Source of the DNA: Mucilaginibacter glaciei
GTDB taxonomy: Bacteria > Bacteroidota > Bacteroidia > Sphingobacteriales > Sphingobacteriaceae
Direction of reading: 5' to 3'
NCBI RefSeq assembly: GCF_014773245.1
Contig: NZ_JACWMX010000006.1
Span: 186,001-250,000, forward strand
DNA: 64,000 bases
Of this stretch, positions 28,038 to 38,089 are shown piece by piece. Position 1 is the first letter of the stretch. Every line of letters starts with the position of its first letter. Made by a program: the position numbers and the translations under genes. Below the pieces are notes generated by a model. That model was given only the letters and a program-made list of their open reading frames with translations, had not been told where the DNA came from and searched no databases.

Positions 28038-28081
28038 CTATGCAATAATATTAAATTGATGTTATACTACGCAATATATCG

Positions 28082-28930
28082 TTATAATTTTACAGCCTTG
28101 AGGCTAAGATCCAAACTCTTTACCGAATGGGTAAGCGCCCCTACCGATACGTAATCAACACCGCAATCGGCATAGTCACGAATGTTATCGATAGTGATAC
28201 CGCCCGACGCTTCTGTTATGTAACGTCCCTCGATCATGTTTACGGCCTGTCGCAGATCATCAAAATTGAAGTTATCCAGCATAATGCGGTTTACATTACC
28301 GGTTTGCAACACCTGCTCTAATTCGTCAAGGTTACGCACCTCAATCTCTATTGCCAGCTTTCTGCCTGTTTCTTTCAGATAGTTGTTTGCATTTTCGATA
28401 GCCCTGCGGATGCCGCCCGAATAATCAACGTGGTTATCCTTAATCAGGATCATATCGTACAAGCCAATACGGTGGTTTACACCGCCGCCGATGCGCACTG
28501 CCCATTTCTCCAGGTAGCGAAGGCCGGGTGTGGTTTTACGTGTATCTAATACTTTGGTATTGGTGCCTTTTAGCAATCGTACGATATTATTGGTTGTGGT
28601 TGCAATACCGCTCATCCGCTGCATGCAGTTAAGCACCAGCCGTTCGGCTTTCAAAATGCTTTGGGCATCGCCTTCAACTTCAAGGGCAATGTCTTTAGGT
28701 TTAACTTCGGCACCGTCATTCAAAAACACGGTGACTTTAAGGTTTGGGTCAACAACGCTAAATATTTCCAGCGCCAGTTCAACACCTGCCAGTATGCCCG
28801 TATCTTTTACTAATAATTTTGCTTTGCCTTGTGTACCGGCCTCGATGGTAGCTAATGAAGTGTGGTCGCCGTCGCCAACGTCCTCAGCTAATGATGCGGT
28901 AATAAATTGATGTATAAGTTCCTTGTCCAA
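28082..28930 (-). CDS. nadC: Nicotinate-nucleotide pyrophosphorylase (carboxylating)
   Basis: Quinolinate phosphoribosyltransferase of de novo NAD synthesis. 282 residues; EDVGDGDHTS at 16-25, DTRKTTPG at 129-136, NHRIGLYD at 152-159 and IKDNH at 163-167 are the quinolinate and PRPP contacts. nadA and nadB are not in the window. plsY lies 44 nt downstream. Confidence 0.97.
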   Translation of the reverse strand: MDKELIHQFITASLAEDVGDGDHTSLATIEAGTQGKAKLLVKDTGILAGVELALEIFSVVDPNLKVTVFLNDGAEVKPKDIALEVEGDAQSILKAERLVLNCMQRMSGIATTTNNIVRLLKGTNTKVLDTRKTTPGLRYLEKWAVRIGGGVNHRIGLYDMILIKDNHVDYSGGIRRAIENANNYLKETGRKLAIEIEVRNLDELEQVLQTGNVNRIMLDNFNFDDLRQAVNMIEGRYITEASGGITIDNIRDYADCGVDYVSVGALTHSVKSLDLSLKAVKL

Positions 28931-28950
28931 ACCTTTGATTTTTTGAGTTT

Positions 28951-28958
28951 CAAAAGTA
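28951..28958 (-). promoter_or_regulatory. -7 box (TACTTTTG) of nadC
   Basis: Exact TAnnTTTG on the minus strand, 20 nt before the ATG at 28930. Confidence 0.5.
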
Positions 28959-28976
28959 AGAACAATTGACGACTGA

Positions 28977-29378
28977 TTAGGTTTTTTCGGTTTCTATCCG
29001 CAGTTCAATGATGGTCGTTTCGGCTCCCACCTCCTTAAGGGTAAAGGATACGCGAAATTTACCTTTATCAGTAGTAAGGATCACCACCCCAAACTGGTAG
29101 TTAGCATTGGAACTTACGCGATGAAAAATTTTAGCCCCTGTAGGTTTATTTTCTTTAAAGAATTTCTCAAGAATGAGTTCAGATTGTGTGGCGGAGTAAA
29201 CATTGGTGTTCTCTAAAACAGCCATATCTACATTAGCAGCAAAATACTTAGCTAACTCGTGCGTGTTGCCTTGCTTTAGCAAATCAGTTATCTTTTCAAT
29301 AGGGCCGGCATGGCAAATGGCAGGCAGCATCAAAAGCAACACAAGTAACGGCGTATATCTTTGTTTCATCGCTATCAT
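28977..29378 (-). CDS. DUF4783 family secreted protein
   Basis: 133 residues with a signal peptide to about 24 (CHAGP). The mature part is an alpha+beta NTF2-like domain with ITDLLKQGNTHELAKYF and a C-terminal strand set ending ETTIIELRIE. The family is common in Bacteroidota and often lies upstream of nadC, as here (46 nt). Role unknown, probably periplasmic. Confidence 0.85.
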   Translation of the reverse strand: MIAMKQRYTPLLVLLLMLPAICHAGPIEKITDLLKQGNTHELAKYFAANVDMAVLENTNVYSATQSELILEKFFKENKPTGAKIFHRVSSNANYQFGVVILTTDKGKFRVSFTLKEVGAETTIIELRIETEKT

Positions 29379-29454
29379 ATATGACCAATAAACTAAAGAA
29401 ATGATGCAGCAAAAAATAAACCAATTTTAAACCACAATGTTTAAACGTTGCTTT

Positions 29455-29462
29455 TATATTTG
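29455..29462 (+). promoter_or_regulatory. -7 box (TATATTTG) of gpmI
   Basis: Exact TAnnTTTG; 4 nt lie between it and the GTG start at 29467. It overlaps the region downstream of an upstream ATG (29437), making that ATG unlikely as a start. Confidence 0.55.
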
Positions 29463-29466
29463 CATT

Positions 29467-30990
29467 GTGGAAAACAGAAAAAAAGTTGCTTTAATTATAT
29501 TGGACGGCTGGGGCTACGGCCGTAACGACCAATCGAACGCCATTGTGGCTGCCAACACCCCGTTTTTTGACTCGATGATTGCCCAATACCCTAACTCAAA
29601 GCTCGAAGCTTCGGGCGTAGCGGTAGGTTTGCCCGAAGGGCAGATGGGTAACTCGGAAGTGGGCCACATGAATTTAGGTGCGGGCCGCGTGGTTTACCAG
29701 GAACTGGGCCGTATCAACAAAGCCGTTACCGATAAAGAATTTGTACAAAATGAAACACTTGCCGAAACATTTCAATATGCTAAGGATAATGATAAAGATG
29801 TGCACCTGATTGGTTTGGTAAGTGATGGCGGTGTACACGCGCACATTAACCACGTAAAAGGTTTGGTTGACGCTACTGAAGCGTTGGGCCTGCAAAAGGT
29901 ATTCATCCATGCGTTTTTAGATGGCCGCGATACCGACCCTAACTCGGGCGCAGGTTTTATCAGGAGTTTAGAAGACCATATGGCCGATACGGCTGTTACC
30001 CTGGCATCGGCTATTGGCCGTTATTACGCTATGGACCGCGACAACCGCTGGGAGCGCGTTAAAAAAGCATACGACGTAATGGTTAAAGGCATAGGTGAGC
30101 CATCTGCCGATATCGTAGCATCGATTAAAAAATCGTATGCCGAAGGGATTACCGATGAATTTATTTTGCCGATCATCAAAACCGGCGAAGACGGGCAACC
30201 GGTTGCCGTTATAAAGGATGGCGATGTAGTGATCTGCTTTAACTTCCGTACAGACAGGGGCCGGGAAATTTCGCAGGCACTTACCCAAAAGGAGTTCCCT
30301 GAGTATGATATGAAGCCCCTGAACATCGACTATGTGACCATGACATCGTATGATGAAACCTTTAAAAATGTAAAGGTGGTTTTCCGTAAGGACGACCTGA
30401 GTAAAACCCTGGGCGAAGTATTGGAAGGCGCCCAAAAGAACCAGATCAGGATAGCCGAGACCGAAAAATATCCGCACGTCACCTTCTTCTTCTCGGGCGG
30501 GCGCGAAAAAGAGTTCATCAACGAAAAACGTTTATTGGTGCCATCACCAAAGGTAGCTACATACGACCTGCAGCCCGAAATGAGTGCCGAAGGGATCCGC
30601 GATGCGATCATCCCGGAGTTGATTGCCGAATGGCCGGATTTTGTTTGCCTTAACTTTGCCAATACCGATATGGTTGGCCACACCGGCGTTTTCAGCGCGG
30701 TGGTAAAGGCAGCCGAGACAGCCGACGCCTGCACAAAGGCAGTTGTCGAGGCCGGTTTACAGCATGGGTATTCTTTCATCATCATTGCCGACCATGGTAA
30801 TGCAGATTATATGATCAACGAGGATGGATCGCCTAACACTGCCCATACCACCAACCTGGTACCCTGCATTATTATTGACAGTGATGTTAAACAGGTTAAA
30901 GACGGTAAACTGGGCGATATAGCCCCTACCATATTGCACATGATAGGCGTACCTATCCCTGCAGAAATGACCGGGAATGTATTGGTATAA
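29467..30990 (+). CDS. gpmI: 2,3-bisphosphoglycerate-independent phosphoglycerate mutase
   Basis: Manganese enzyme of glycolysis converting 3- to 2-phosphoglycerate. With the GTG start it has 507 residues and places Asp13 (IILDGWG) and the catalytic Ser63 (GNSEVGHMN) one position from those of the well-studied Geobacillus enzyme. An ATG at 29437 would add ten residues but precedes the -7 box. Later motifs include HAFLDGRDTDP, VICFNFRTDR and the final NADYMINEDGSPNTAHT metal site. The next gene overlaps its end by 14 nt. Confidence 0.95.
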   Translation: MENRKKVALIILDGWGYGRNDQSNAIVAANTPFFDSMIAQYPNSKLEASGVAVGLPEGQMGNSEVGHMNLGAGRVVYQELGRINKAVTDKEFVQNETLAETFQYAKDNDKDVHLIGLVSDGGVHAHINHVKGLVDATEALGLQKVFIHAFLDGRDTDPNSGAGFIRSLEDHMADTAVTLASAIGRYYAMDRDNRWERVKKAYDVMVKGIGEPSADIVASIKKSYAEGITDEFILPIIKTGEDGQPVAVIKDGDVVICFNFRTDRGREISQALTQKEFPEYDMKPLNIDYVTMTSYDETFKNVKVVFRKDDLSKTLGEVLEGAQKNQIRIAETEKYPHVTFFFSGGREKEFINEKRLLVPSPKVATYDLQPEMSAEGIRDAIIPELIAEWPDFVCLNFANTDMVGHTGVFSAVVKAAETADACTKAVVEAGLQHGYSFIIIADHGNADYMINEDGSPNTAHTTNLVPCIIIDSDVKQVKDGKLGDIAPTILHMIGVPIPAEMTGNVLV

Positions 30991-31528
30991 ACCCTTTTTA
31001 AAATATGGCTCACTTACAGGCATGGCTGCACTTTTATGCTGCGGATATGCTTGTAAACCGGCTATTAAAGAAACCGGCGCGCAGGTAAAGTTCTTCGATA
31101 TCAAAGAATATTTTCAGCACGAGACCACCAGGCTTACCAAACCCAATCATGAGGTAAACAAGTCTGTTGACCATAATGGTGATAAGGAAAGCAAGAAAGT
31201 AAAGATTAGCAACTGGGCGCGCGAGCTTAATCTGTTTACCGAAAGCGATATCAACAAACCCGCATGGAGCAAAAGTTACACAGTCGATTCTACCGCAACC
31301 AATATTACCTATAAAGCCAAATACCCGGAGTTAAAAACGCGATACATCACCATTTGCCGGGAAAACGGCAAGGTAACTGCCATTGAAATAGAAAACGATA
31401 CCCAAAACATCCTTTACAACACTACCGAAAAATTAACCTACCTGCCGGGTACGTTCTACCAGATAGAGAAAATGCAGCATGTAAAGGTAATGGGCGGCAA
31501 TAGTTATAAGATCAAGGGCGAGTTCTAA
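30977..31528 (+). CDS. Putative lipoprotein, function unknown
   Basis: 183 residues. It overlaps gpmI by 14 nt, so translation is coupled. A hydrophobic start followed by CCGYACKP suggests a lipoprotein signal (Cys24/Cys29 region), with the mature domain rich in charged residues and beta strands (YKAKYPELKTRYITI... VKVMGGNSYKIKGEF). No known domain recognised. Confidence 0.7.
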   Translation: MYWYKPFLKYGSLTGMAALLCCGYACKPAIKETGAQVKFFDIKEYFQHETTRLTKPNHEVNKSVDHNGDKESKKVKISNWARELNLFTESDINKPAWSKSYTVDSTATNITYKAKYPELKTRYITICRENGKVTAIEIENDTQNILYNTTEKLTYLPGTFYQIEKMQHVKVMGGNSYKIKGEF

Positions 31529-31592
31529 GACAAAGGTTATTTAGCGTTAGTGCATACCCTTGTCAAACGAGCCGGCCTCCAGGAAAGAGAGA

Positions 31593-32216
31593 TTAATGAT
31601 GCCCAACAGCAGATGCAAGCTTCTCTTTGGAAAGCTCCAATAACGATGAGATATCCGACCGGTTGGGGTTGCTGTTCAGCACCTTCTCTAAATCGGTAAC
31701 AGATGCGCGCAGGGAGTTGGTACCCCTCACCTTATCATAGGTATGCGGGTTAGGCTGCAACTTAAACATCCCGTATTCGCGGTAAGCTATGCCACGGGTT
31801 TGGTATGATTTGTTTTGCTCAGAAGGATCAATGGCTATGGCTTTTGTAAGGTCAAATATAGCACCTAACAAGTGCTTTTCACGCTCCTGCGGCGATAGCG
31901 CCAGGTCTTTACCAAGGTAACCTTTTGCCCTTGCCCGGTAATAATAAGCGGTAGCGTCAACCGGGTTAATAAAAATAGCCTTTGTGTAAGCGATGATGGA
32001 TTTACGATAGTTTTCGCTGTGATAATAAGAGTAACCCAGCATCCAATAAGCATTAGCATTGGTTGAGTCGATAAGGCATGCCTTCTCCAGCTGCATTACT
32101 GCTGCCTTAAAATTACCATCCATAAAGGCCTGCTGACCCATTTTTACATAGGCGTTTTGCGCCGATGATTCAAGGGAGGTAATGATAATCAAAGAAATTA
32201 TAGCCGACAGCCTCAT
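31593..32216 (-). CDS. Tetratricopeptide repeat protein, exported
   Basis: 207 residues with a signal peptide to about residue 19. Three to four TPR units span 23-175: KMGQQAFMDGNFKAAVMQLEKA, NAYWMLGYSYYHSENYRKSII, TAYYYRARAKGYLG and a longer one near 120-150. It should be a periplasmic adaptor. Convergent with the lipoprotein gene before it. Confidence 0.85.
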   Translation of the reverse strand: MRLSAIISLIIITSLESSAQNAYVKMGQQAFMDGNFKAAVMQLEKACLIDSTNANAYWMLGYSYYHSENYRKSIIAYTKAIFINPVDATAYYYRARAKGYLGKDLALSPQEREKHLLGAIFDLTKAIAIDPSEQNKSYQTRGIAYREYGMFKLQPNPHTYDKVRGTNSLRASVTDLEKVLNSNPNRSDISSLLELSKEKLASAVGHH

Positions 32217-32449
32217 TAGTAACTAAAGGGTTTAACCGTAAACAATACATAAACTACCAATGTGGTAAATTATTATGCGTTGCGCGCAATTTGTTAATAA
32301 TTTATTTAATGCGCACAACAAATTAGGATAATGACAATTCTGTGCGGTAAAGGAAACACCCACAACCCATTTAGATTTGCTTTTTACGCTATTGTTGAGT
32401 TAATTGCGTTAATTCTTATCTACGGGCGTAAACCAATTATATTTTTAAG

Positions 32450-33460
32450 ATGGATTTTTTAAAGGCTATCGGCAACGAATTTACGGGCTTTTGGGGGCTT
32501 GGCGGGTTCTTGGAAATCATCAGATCGGGCAATTACGGCAAGTTTTTGACTTATGAGGGTATGGTTTCTTTGCTGGTACCGCTTACCCCGCTCCTATTAT
32601 TATTCGAGATCATCCGGGCCGCCTTTTACAAGCGGTTTAAGGTTATCCACTACAAAATTTCGTTTTTTACTTATGTGCTTAATGCCTTTGTGGGCAGGGT
32701 GATATCTATTGCGATGATAGGGCTTTGCATAAAATGGTTTTTACCCATTGCTATATTTAAAACAACCTTTACCTGGTACTGGTTTATTTACGGGTACATT
32801 ATATGGGAATTTGCCCACTTTATTTACCACTACCTGGCGCACAAGGTACGCCTGCTGTGGTGCCTGCACTCCACCCATCATGCGCCCGAAACCATGAACC
32901 TTTCGGTTACCTATGCGCATTTCTTTCTGGAAGGACCCTATGCCGATCTGATCCGCACCAGTATCTGTATTTTGCTGGGCGTAAACCCTGCCATGCTGTT
33001 TGTGATCATGTTTATTGATGGTACCTGGGGGGCTATGATCCATGTAGGCGAAAATGTTATTCAAGACGGGAGGCTCGGCTTTTTAAATAACATCATCCTT
33101 ACCCCCTCGCACCACAGGGTGCACCATGCCCGTAATGTGGTGTATATGGATACGAACTTTTGCAACCTGCTTAATATATGGGATAGGGCCTTTGGCACTT
33201 ATTACCCCGAAGACCGGAACATCCCGATAGAATATGGTATCAGCAGGCCCATGATCAAGAACAGTTTTTTAGATGCCTATTTCGGTGAGATCGTTGCCCT
33301 TGCTAAAGACGTTTACCGTGCACCAGGCATTAAAAATAAATTTCTTTATATTTTTATGCCCCCCGGCTGGAGCCATACCGGCGATCATAAAATGACCAGC
33401 GTGGTACGTAAAAAATATTTTGAAGAACTGGATAAAGAGAAACCAAAGCCCGTATTATAA
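32450..33460 (+). CDS. Fatty acid hydroxylase / sterol desaturase family protein
   Basis: Membrane di-iron oxygenase, 336 residues with about four helices in the first 200. All three histidine boxes are present: HFIYH (123-127), HSTHH (140-144) and HHRVHH (221-226). Bacterial members hydroxylate lipids or ether lipids (alkylglycerol monooxygenase-like); substrate unknown. A TATATTTT promoter-like box ends 4 nt before the ATG. Single gene. Confidence 0.92.
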   Translation: MDFLKAIGNEFTGFWGLGGFLEIIRSGNYGKFLTYEGMVSLLVPLTPLLLLFEIIRAAFYKRFKVIHYKISFFTYVLNAFVGRVISIAMIGLCIKWFLPIAIFKTTFTWYWFIYGYIIWEFAHFIYHYLAHKVRLLWCLHSTHHAPETMNLSVTYAHFFLEGPYADLIRTSICILLGVNPAMLFVIMFIDGTWGAMIHVGENVIQDGRLGFLNNIILTPSHHRVHHARNVVYMDTNFCNLLNIWDRAFGTYYPEDRNIPIEYGISRPMIKNSFLDAYFGEIVALAKDVYRAPGIKNKFLYIFMPPGWSHTGDHKMTSVVRKKYFEELDKEKPKPVL

Positions 33461-33473
33461 GATTTTGGGGAAT

Positions 33474-34154
33474 TCACCTTGTTTCTATTCTAACCTTAAA
33501 ATAAGCAAATTTGACTTTATCCGAATATGCTTCTTGATATAATTTCAAAGCAATTGACTTATTATCAAGCCATTTAACTTCGTTGATAGACCATTTCCTA
33601 AGGCCGAACTTCATTTTTTCCGTAATCACTTTTATCCCAACGCCCTTGTTTATATAATACAAAACAATTAATGCGCGATGATTATAGTATTTATCGTAAT
33701 CGGGCATATCATAGGAAGAGTAAGTTACAAATCGATCGCATAGGGGTGATACCAATAATCCTAAAAGACCGGCATCATAATCAGCGGGCAAAGGCATAGT
33801 CTTGCCGCTTTTAATTTCATATAGATATGTTTCGCAAACTTGATCACATCGACTTTTTAAAGTAACCCCCAAGTTTTTTACAAAGCCACTTGAGTCTAAG
33901 CCACAACGTGACTTGTTTAAACTGTCAATAGCATCATATTCTGCCAAAGAGATTATTTTTAGGTTGTTATCTAATTCGTCAACCTCTTCTTCTTGTTTTT
34001 CATGTATAATTTTGGTTGCAGAGTCCGAATTGATCACGACTTTATTTAGGACATGTATTACATCTTTTTTTGAAGCCACAGACTTTTGTTCCCCACGCCT
34101 TTTGCATGCAAGCAATAAAGCTAATCCAAGCAAGACTATACAGCGATTTTTCAT
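33474..34154 (-). CDS. Putative lipoprotein, function unknown
   Basis: 226 residues with a lipoprotein signal (LLLACKR, Cys17). The mature part contains a Glu-rich helix (KQEEEVDELDNN) and then a domain with alternating strands; Cys residues at about 89, 109, 113 and 136 may pair. No family recognised. The base composition looks more AT-rich than its neighbours, which may indicate later acquisition. Confidence 0.65.
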   Translation of the reverse strand: MKNRCIVLLGLALLLACKRRGEQKSVASKKDVIHVLNKVVINSDSATKIIHEKQEEEVDELDNNLKIISLAEYDAIDSLNKSRCGLDSSGFVKNLGVTLKSRCDQVCETYLYEIKSGKTMPLPADYDAGLLGLLVSPLCDRFVTYSSYDMPDYDKYYNHRALIVLYYINKGVGIKVITEKMKFGLRKWSINEVKWLDNKSIALKLYQEAYSDKVKFAYFKVRIETR

Positions 34155-34456
34155 ATATCTAATGTATCTAAATGAATTTACAAACAGAACAGCTTATCTC
34201 TCAGGGGCATGACGTTTTTTCCACTTATTTCAAAAGCAATAAAAACTTTCTCGCCTATCCAATCGGCACTAACACGCAAATAATGAAGCGTTTACAATCA
34301 TGCTGCAATTTGTCCGTTTGATTACCTTATATTGGCATAGCTCTTGAATTAGTATATTTGAATATATAACTAATAGTAATTTAATGTAATGGCAATGCTG
34401 CTCGCTGTAGCGGCTGACATTTTGACGTTTTATTATTGTGCATAACAAGGTGATTA
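34155..34456. other. 302-nt intergenic region before lon
   Basis: Between the divergent lipoprotein gene and lon. It holds the lon promoter at 34332-34360 and a leader of about 90 nt. No small open frame, repeat or riboswitch-like fold was recognised. Confidence 0.6.
34332..34360 (+). promoter_or_regulatory. Promoter of lon
   Basis: TTG at 34332-34334 and exact -7 box TATATTTG at 34353-34360, with 18 nt between. Transcription would start near 34366, leaving about 90 nt of leader. No heat-shock CIRCE element was seen. Confidence 0.6.
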
Positions 34457-36937
34457 ATGAGTTACGACCCGTTCGATTTTAAAAATACAATGCCCTCTAT
34501 CAACGAAGATTCGGAGTTTTTCCCGCTGATGTCATCAGAGGACGAGGCCGAGATGAATAATGAGGAGGTTCCTGAGATCCTGCCTATTCTGCCGCTTCGC
34601 AACACGGTACTTTTTCCGGGTGTGGTGATCCCGATTACGGTAGGTCGCGATAAGTCAATCAAACTGATCCGCGATGCCAATAAAGGCAGCCGCCTGATAG
34701 GTGTTGTTGCCCAGCAGGATGTGAGTGTTGAAGACCCTTCATTCAGCCAGCTGCATCAGGTTGGTACCATAGCCCTCATCATTAAAATGCTCCAAATGCC
34801 CGATGGTAATACTACCGTTATCCTGCAAGGCAAAAAACGTTTTAAGTTAAAGGATGAAGTACAGAGCGAGCCCTATATTAAGGCCACTTTAGAGCCTTTT
34901 AAAGAAATTAAGGCCAAAGAAGATAAAGAATTTAAAGCCATGGTATCGTCTGTTAAAGACATGGCCATGAACATTATACAGCTATCGCCAAATATCCCGA
35001 GCGAAGCCGGTATCGCTATCCGCAATATCGAGAGCACCTCGTTTTTGATCAATTTCATATCATCAAATATGAATGCGGATATGGCTGCCAAGCAGGTTTT
35101 ACTGCAAACGGCAAGCCTTCGCGACCGGATAAATATGGTGCTGGAACACCTTACGCTTGACTTGCAAATGCTGGAACTTAAAAACCAGATCCAAACCAAG
35201 GTAAGGGTCGACTTGGATAAACAGCAACGCGATTATTTCCTGAACCAGCAGATCAAAACCATTCAGGAAGAACTGGGCGGCACCTCTCCCGACCTGGAAA
35301 TTGAGAACCTGCGCCAGCGAGCCCTGAAAAAGAAATGGGATAAAGAGGTGAAGGCACATTTTGGTAAAGAACTGGAAAAGCTAACCCGAACCAACCCTGC
35401 CGCGGCAGATTATTCGGTACAGATTAATTACCTGGAGCTGTTGCTGGATTTACCGTGGAACGAATTTACCAAAGATAACTTTGACCTTAAACGCGCACAA
35501 AAGGTGCTGGATAAGGACCACTTCGGTTTAGATAAAGTGAAACAGCGTATTATCGAATACCTGGCTGTACTGAAGCTAAAACATAACATGAAGGCCCCTA
35601 TCCTTTGTTTGGTTGGCCCCCCGGGGGTTGGTAAAACATCGTTGGGAAAATCAATAGCCAAAGCATTGGGGCGCAAATATGTACGGATGGCCCTGGGCGG
35701 CGTACGCGACGAAGCCGAAATTCGCGGTCACCGTAAAACCTATATCGGCGCTATGCCGGGCCGGATCATTCAGTCGGTAAAAAAAGCCGGTGCAGCTAAC
35801 CCGGTATTCATATTGGATGAGATAGATAAGGTGAGTACAGATTTCCGTGGGGATCCATCATCAGCCCTGTTGGAGGTTTTAGACCCTGAGCAGAACAGCA
35901 CCTTTTATGATAATTATGTAGAGATGGATTTCGACCTGTCGAACGTGATGTTCATCGCGACAGCAAATTCATTGAGCAGCATCCAGCCTGCCCTGCTTGA
36001 CCGTATGGAAATTATCGAAGTAAACGGTTACACCATCGAAGAAAAAATAGAGATTGCTAAAAAGCACTTGTTGCCTAAACAGCGCGAGGCGCACGGGCTT
36101 ACCGCAAAAGATGTGGTGATAAAACCCGATGTGGTTGAAAAGATCATTGAAGATTATACCCGCGAGTCGGGCGTACGTGCTTTAGAGAAAAAGATAGGGT
36201 CTGTGATCCGTGGCGTGGCCAAGAACATTGCCATGGAAGAGCCTTACAATGCTACCGTGAGCAAAAACGAGGTAGAGAAGATACTGGGTGCCCCTATTTA
36301 CGACAAGGACCTGTATGAGGGTAACGACACAGCGGGTGTGGTAACAGGCCTGGCCTGGACATCTGTAGGCGGCGACATTTTGTTTATTGAAGCCAGCTTA
36401 AGCCCCGGTAACGGCAAGCTTACCCTAACCGGTAGCCTGGGAGATGTCATGAAAGAATCTGTTACTATCGCCCTAGCTTATTTAAGGGCACATGCCGGGT
36501 TCTTTGACATTAACCCCAAGCTGTTTGAGCAGTGGGATGTCCACGTGCACGTACCAGCGGGTGCAACCCCAAAAGACGGACCATCGGCAGGCGTTACGAT
36601 GCTTACAGCATTGGTTTCAGCCTTTACCCAACGCAAAATAAAACCGCACCTGGCCATGACGGGCGAGATCACGCTGCGCGGCCGCGTGTTGCCTGTGGGC
36701 GGGATCAAGGAGAAGATCCTGGCGGCTAAACGCGCAAATATTAAAGAGATCATCCTTTGCAAATCCAACCAGAAAGATATCCTGGAGATAAAAGAGGATT
36801 ACATCACCGATCTGCAATTTCACTACGTAACCGATATGCGCGAGGTGGTTACCTTGGCTTTATTAGATGAAAAGGTAACGGATGCTTTAGATTTGACCGT
36901 TAAAGAGAAAGAAAAACAGACGGTTGTCGTAGAGTAA
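34457..36937 (+). CDS. lon: ATP-dependent protease Lon
   Basis: 826-residue cytoplasmic AAA+ serine protease. An N-terminal substrate domain spans about 38-230, a coiled linker 230-330, Walker [10 protein letters not shown] near 391-399 and Walker B FILDEIDK near 453-460, and the protease domain after 610 with the Ser710-Lys751 dyad (GPSAGVTM and GGIKEKI). The sequence is complete and slightly longer than E. coli Lon (784) mainly at both ends. Own promoter upstream. Confidence 0.98.
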   Translation: MSYDPFDFKNTMPSINEDSEFFPLMSSEDEAEMNNEEVPEILPILPLRNTVLFPGVVIPITVGRDKSIKLIRDANKGSRLIGVVAQQDVSVEDPSFSQLHQVGTIALIIKMLQMPDGNTTVILQGKKRFKLKDEVQSEPYIKATLEPFKEIKAKEDKEFKAMVSSVKDMAMNIIQLSPNIPSEAGIAIRNIESTSFLINFISSNMNADMAAKQVLLQTASLRDRINMVLEHLTLDLQMLELKNQIQTKVRVDLDKQQRDYFLNQQIKTIQEELGGTSPDLEIENLRQRALKKKWDKEVKAHFGKELEKLTRTNPAAADYSVQINYLELLLDLPWNEFTKDNFDLKRAQKVLDKDHFGLDKVKQRIIEYLAVLKLKHNMKAPILCLVGPPGVGKTSLGKSIAKALGRKYVRMALGGVRDEAEIRGHRKTYIGAMPGRIIQSVKKAGAANPVFILDEIDKVSTDFRGDPSSALLEVLDPEQNSTFYDNYVEMDFDLSNVMFIATANSLSSIQPALLDRMEIIEVNGYTIEEKIEIAKKHLLPKQREAHGLTAKDVVIKPDVVEKIIEDYTRESGVRALEKKIGSVIRGVAKNIAMEEPYNATVSKNEVEKILGAPIYDKDLYEGNDTAGVVTGLAWTSVGGDILFIEASLSPGNGKLTLTGSLGDVMKESVTIALAYLRAHAGFFDINPKLFEQWDVHVHVPAGATPKDGPSAGVTMLTALVSAFTQRKIKPHLAMTGEITLRGRVLPVGGIKEKILAAKRANIKEIILCKSNQKDILEIKEDYITDLQFHYVTDMREVVTLALLDEKVTDALDLTVKEKEKQTVVVE

Positions 36938-36943
36938 CCGCGG

Positions 36944-37035
36944 GTCATGCTGAATTTATTTCAGCATCTCTCATGCAAGCAAGCACTACGTATGTCCGCC
37001 AGTCCTGTTAGATTCCAAAATAAATCGGGATGACA
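36944..37035. repeat. Dispersed GTCATGCTGAA...TCGGGATGAC hairpin repeat
   Basis: Left arm with GTCATGCTGAATTTATTTCA and right arm with AAAATAAATCGGGATGAC are imperfect inverted copies. This type of intergenic element is scattered in many Bacteroidota genomes. Only one copy was found here. Confidence 0.65.
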
Positions 37036-37054
37036 TAAAGAATAATATTACACA

Positions 37055-37083
37055 GAAAAGCCCCAAGAAACCGGGGCTTTTTC
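37055..37083 (+). terminator. Rho-independent terminator between lon and the lpxR-like gene
   Basis: AAAAGCCCC and GGGGCTTTT pair perfectly around AAGAAACC and run into a T tract. Confidence 0.88.
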
Positions 37084-37117
37084 TATTTTAGCACACCGAT
37101 TTTAAAAGCCCCCTTGA

Positions 37118-38089
37118 ATGAAAATAAAATTACTTGCCTTAACTCTTTGCCTTTTAAGCGGCGTTAGTCTGTTTGCTCAAAACCGCGGTCATGAGATTGG
37201 TTTTCAATCGGATAACGATTCTTTCCTGGGCCAGGGGTCTGACCGGTATTACACCAACGGCTTTTTCCTGTTCTATCGCTTCGCAAAAGATCCGTTAACC
37301 ATGGGCAAGCGCATGCGGGACAGGGTTGCCAATTCAGTTTTCACGGTCGAGTTAGGGCAAAAGATCTATAATGCGCAATCGGGCAACCTGCCCTCGGCAG
37401 ATTATGTGGATAGACCATTTGCAGGTTATTTGTATTTAGGCTTGACCGGCAATGTGCTTTACAAAAACGAAACTTCGGTTAGGTTAGGAGCTAAAGTGGG
37501 CGTTATTGGCCCTGCCGCCGGCGGTTATACCGTTCAAAAATTCATTCATAATACCTTTGGCTTTTATGAGCTCAACAGCTGGCAATACCAGGTGCGTAAT
37601 GCCGCACAAGTAAACCTGAACCTTGATGTAGACAAGTTGATCGCCCGCGCATCAGCCGCCGATCTTACGTTCTCCGGTTATTTGAATTTGGGCACCGGCT
37701 TTAACGCCGTAGGTATAGGCCCTATGCTGCGCTTGGGTAATTTTAATCAGTTATATCAATCTGTTAGTACACAAAGTACGGCCAGCAAGGTCAATAACAA
37801 CCTGCTACACAAGACAGAATTGTTCTTCTATTACAAACCGCAGGTAAACGCAGTGGTTTATGATGCCACCGCGCAGGGCAATATCTTCAAGGACCACCCG
37901 GAGCCTGGAACGCAGGAAATAGTGGGCGATATCAACCACTTTGTATTCAGCAATAAACTGGGCGTAAGCTTGGCCAGCAGCCGCATTGTGCTGGATGCTT
38001 CGGTGTTTATCAATACCCGCGAGGTGAAGCAAATGGTAAAAAGCACCCATCAGTGGGGATCGTTAACTTTGCTGTACCGGTTTGATTAG
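37118..38089 (+). CDS. LpxR-like lipid A deacylase family outer-membrane protein
   Basis: 323 residues, signal peptide to about 20 (LFAQN), then an outer-membrane barrel of the DUF2219/LpxR family. The signature NDSFLGQGSDRYYTNG lies at about 32-47; in LpxR the Asn, Asp and Thr of this stretch sit at the active site that removes the 3'-acyloxyacyl chain of lipid A. It overlaps the convergent arfB gene by 4 nt at the stops. Activity on lipid A is a family inference. Confidence 0.88.
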   Translation: MKIKLLALTLCLLSGVSLFAQNRGHEIGFQSDNDSFLGQGSDRYYTNGFFLFYRFAKDPLTMGKRMRDRVANSVFTVELGQKIYNAQSGNLPSADYVDRPFAGYLYLGLTGNVLYKNETSVRLGAKVGVIGPAAGGYTVQKFIHNTFGFYELNSWQYQVRNAAQVNLNLDVDKLIARASAADLTFSGYLNLGTGFNAVGIGPMLRLGNFNQLYQSVSTQSTASKVNNNLLHKTELFFYYKPQVNAVVYDATAQGNIFKDHPEPGTQEIVGDINHFVFSNKLGVSLASSRIVLDASVFINTREVKQMVKSTHQWGSLTLLYRFD

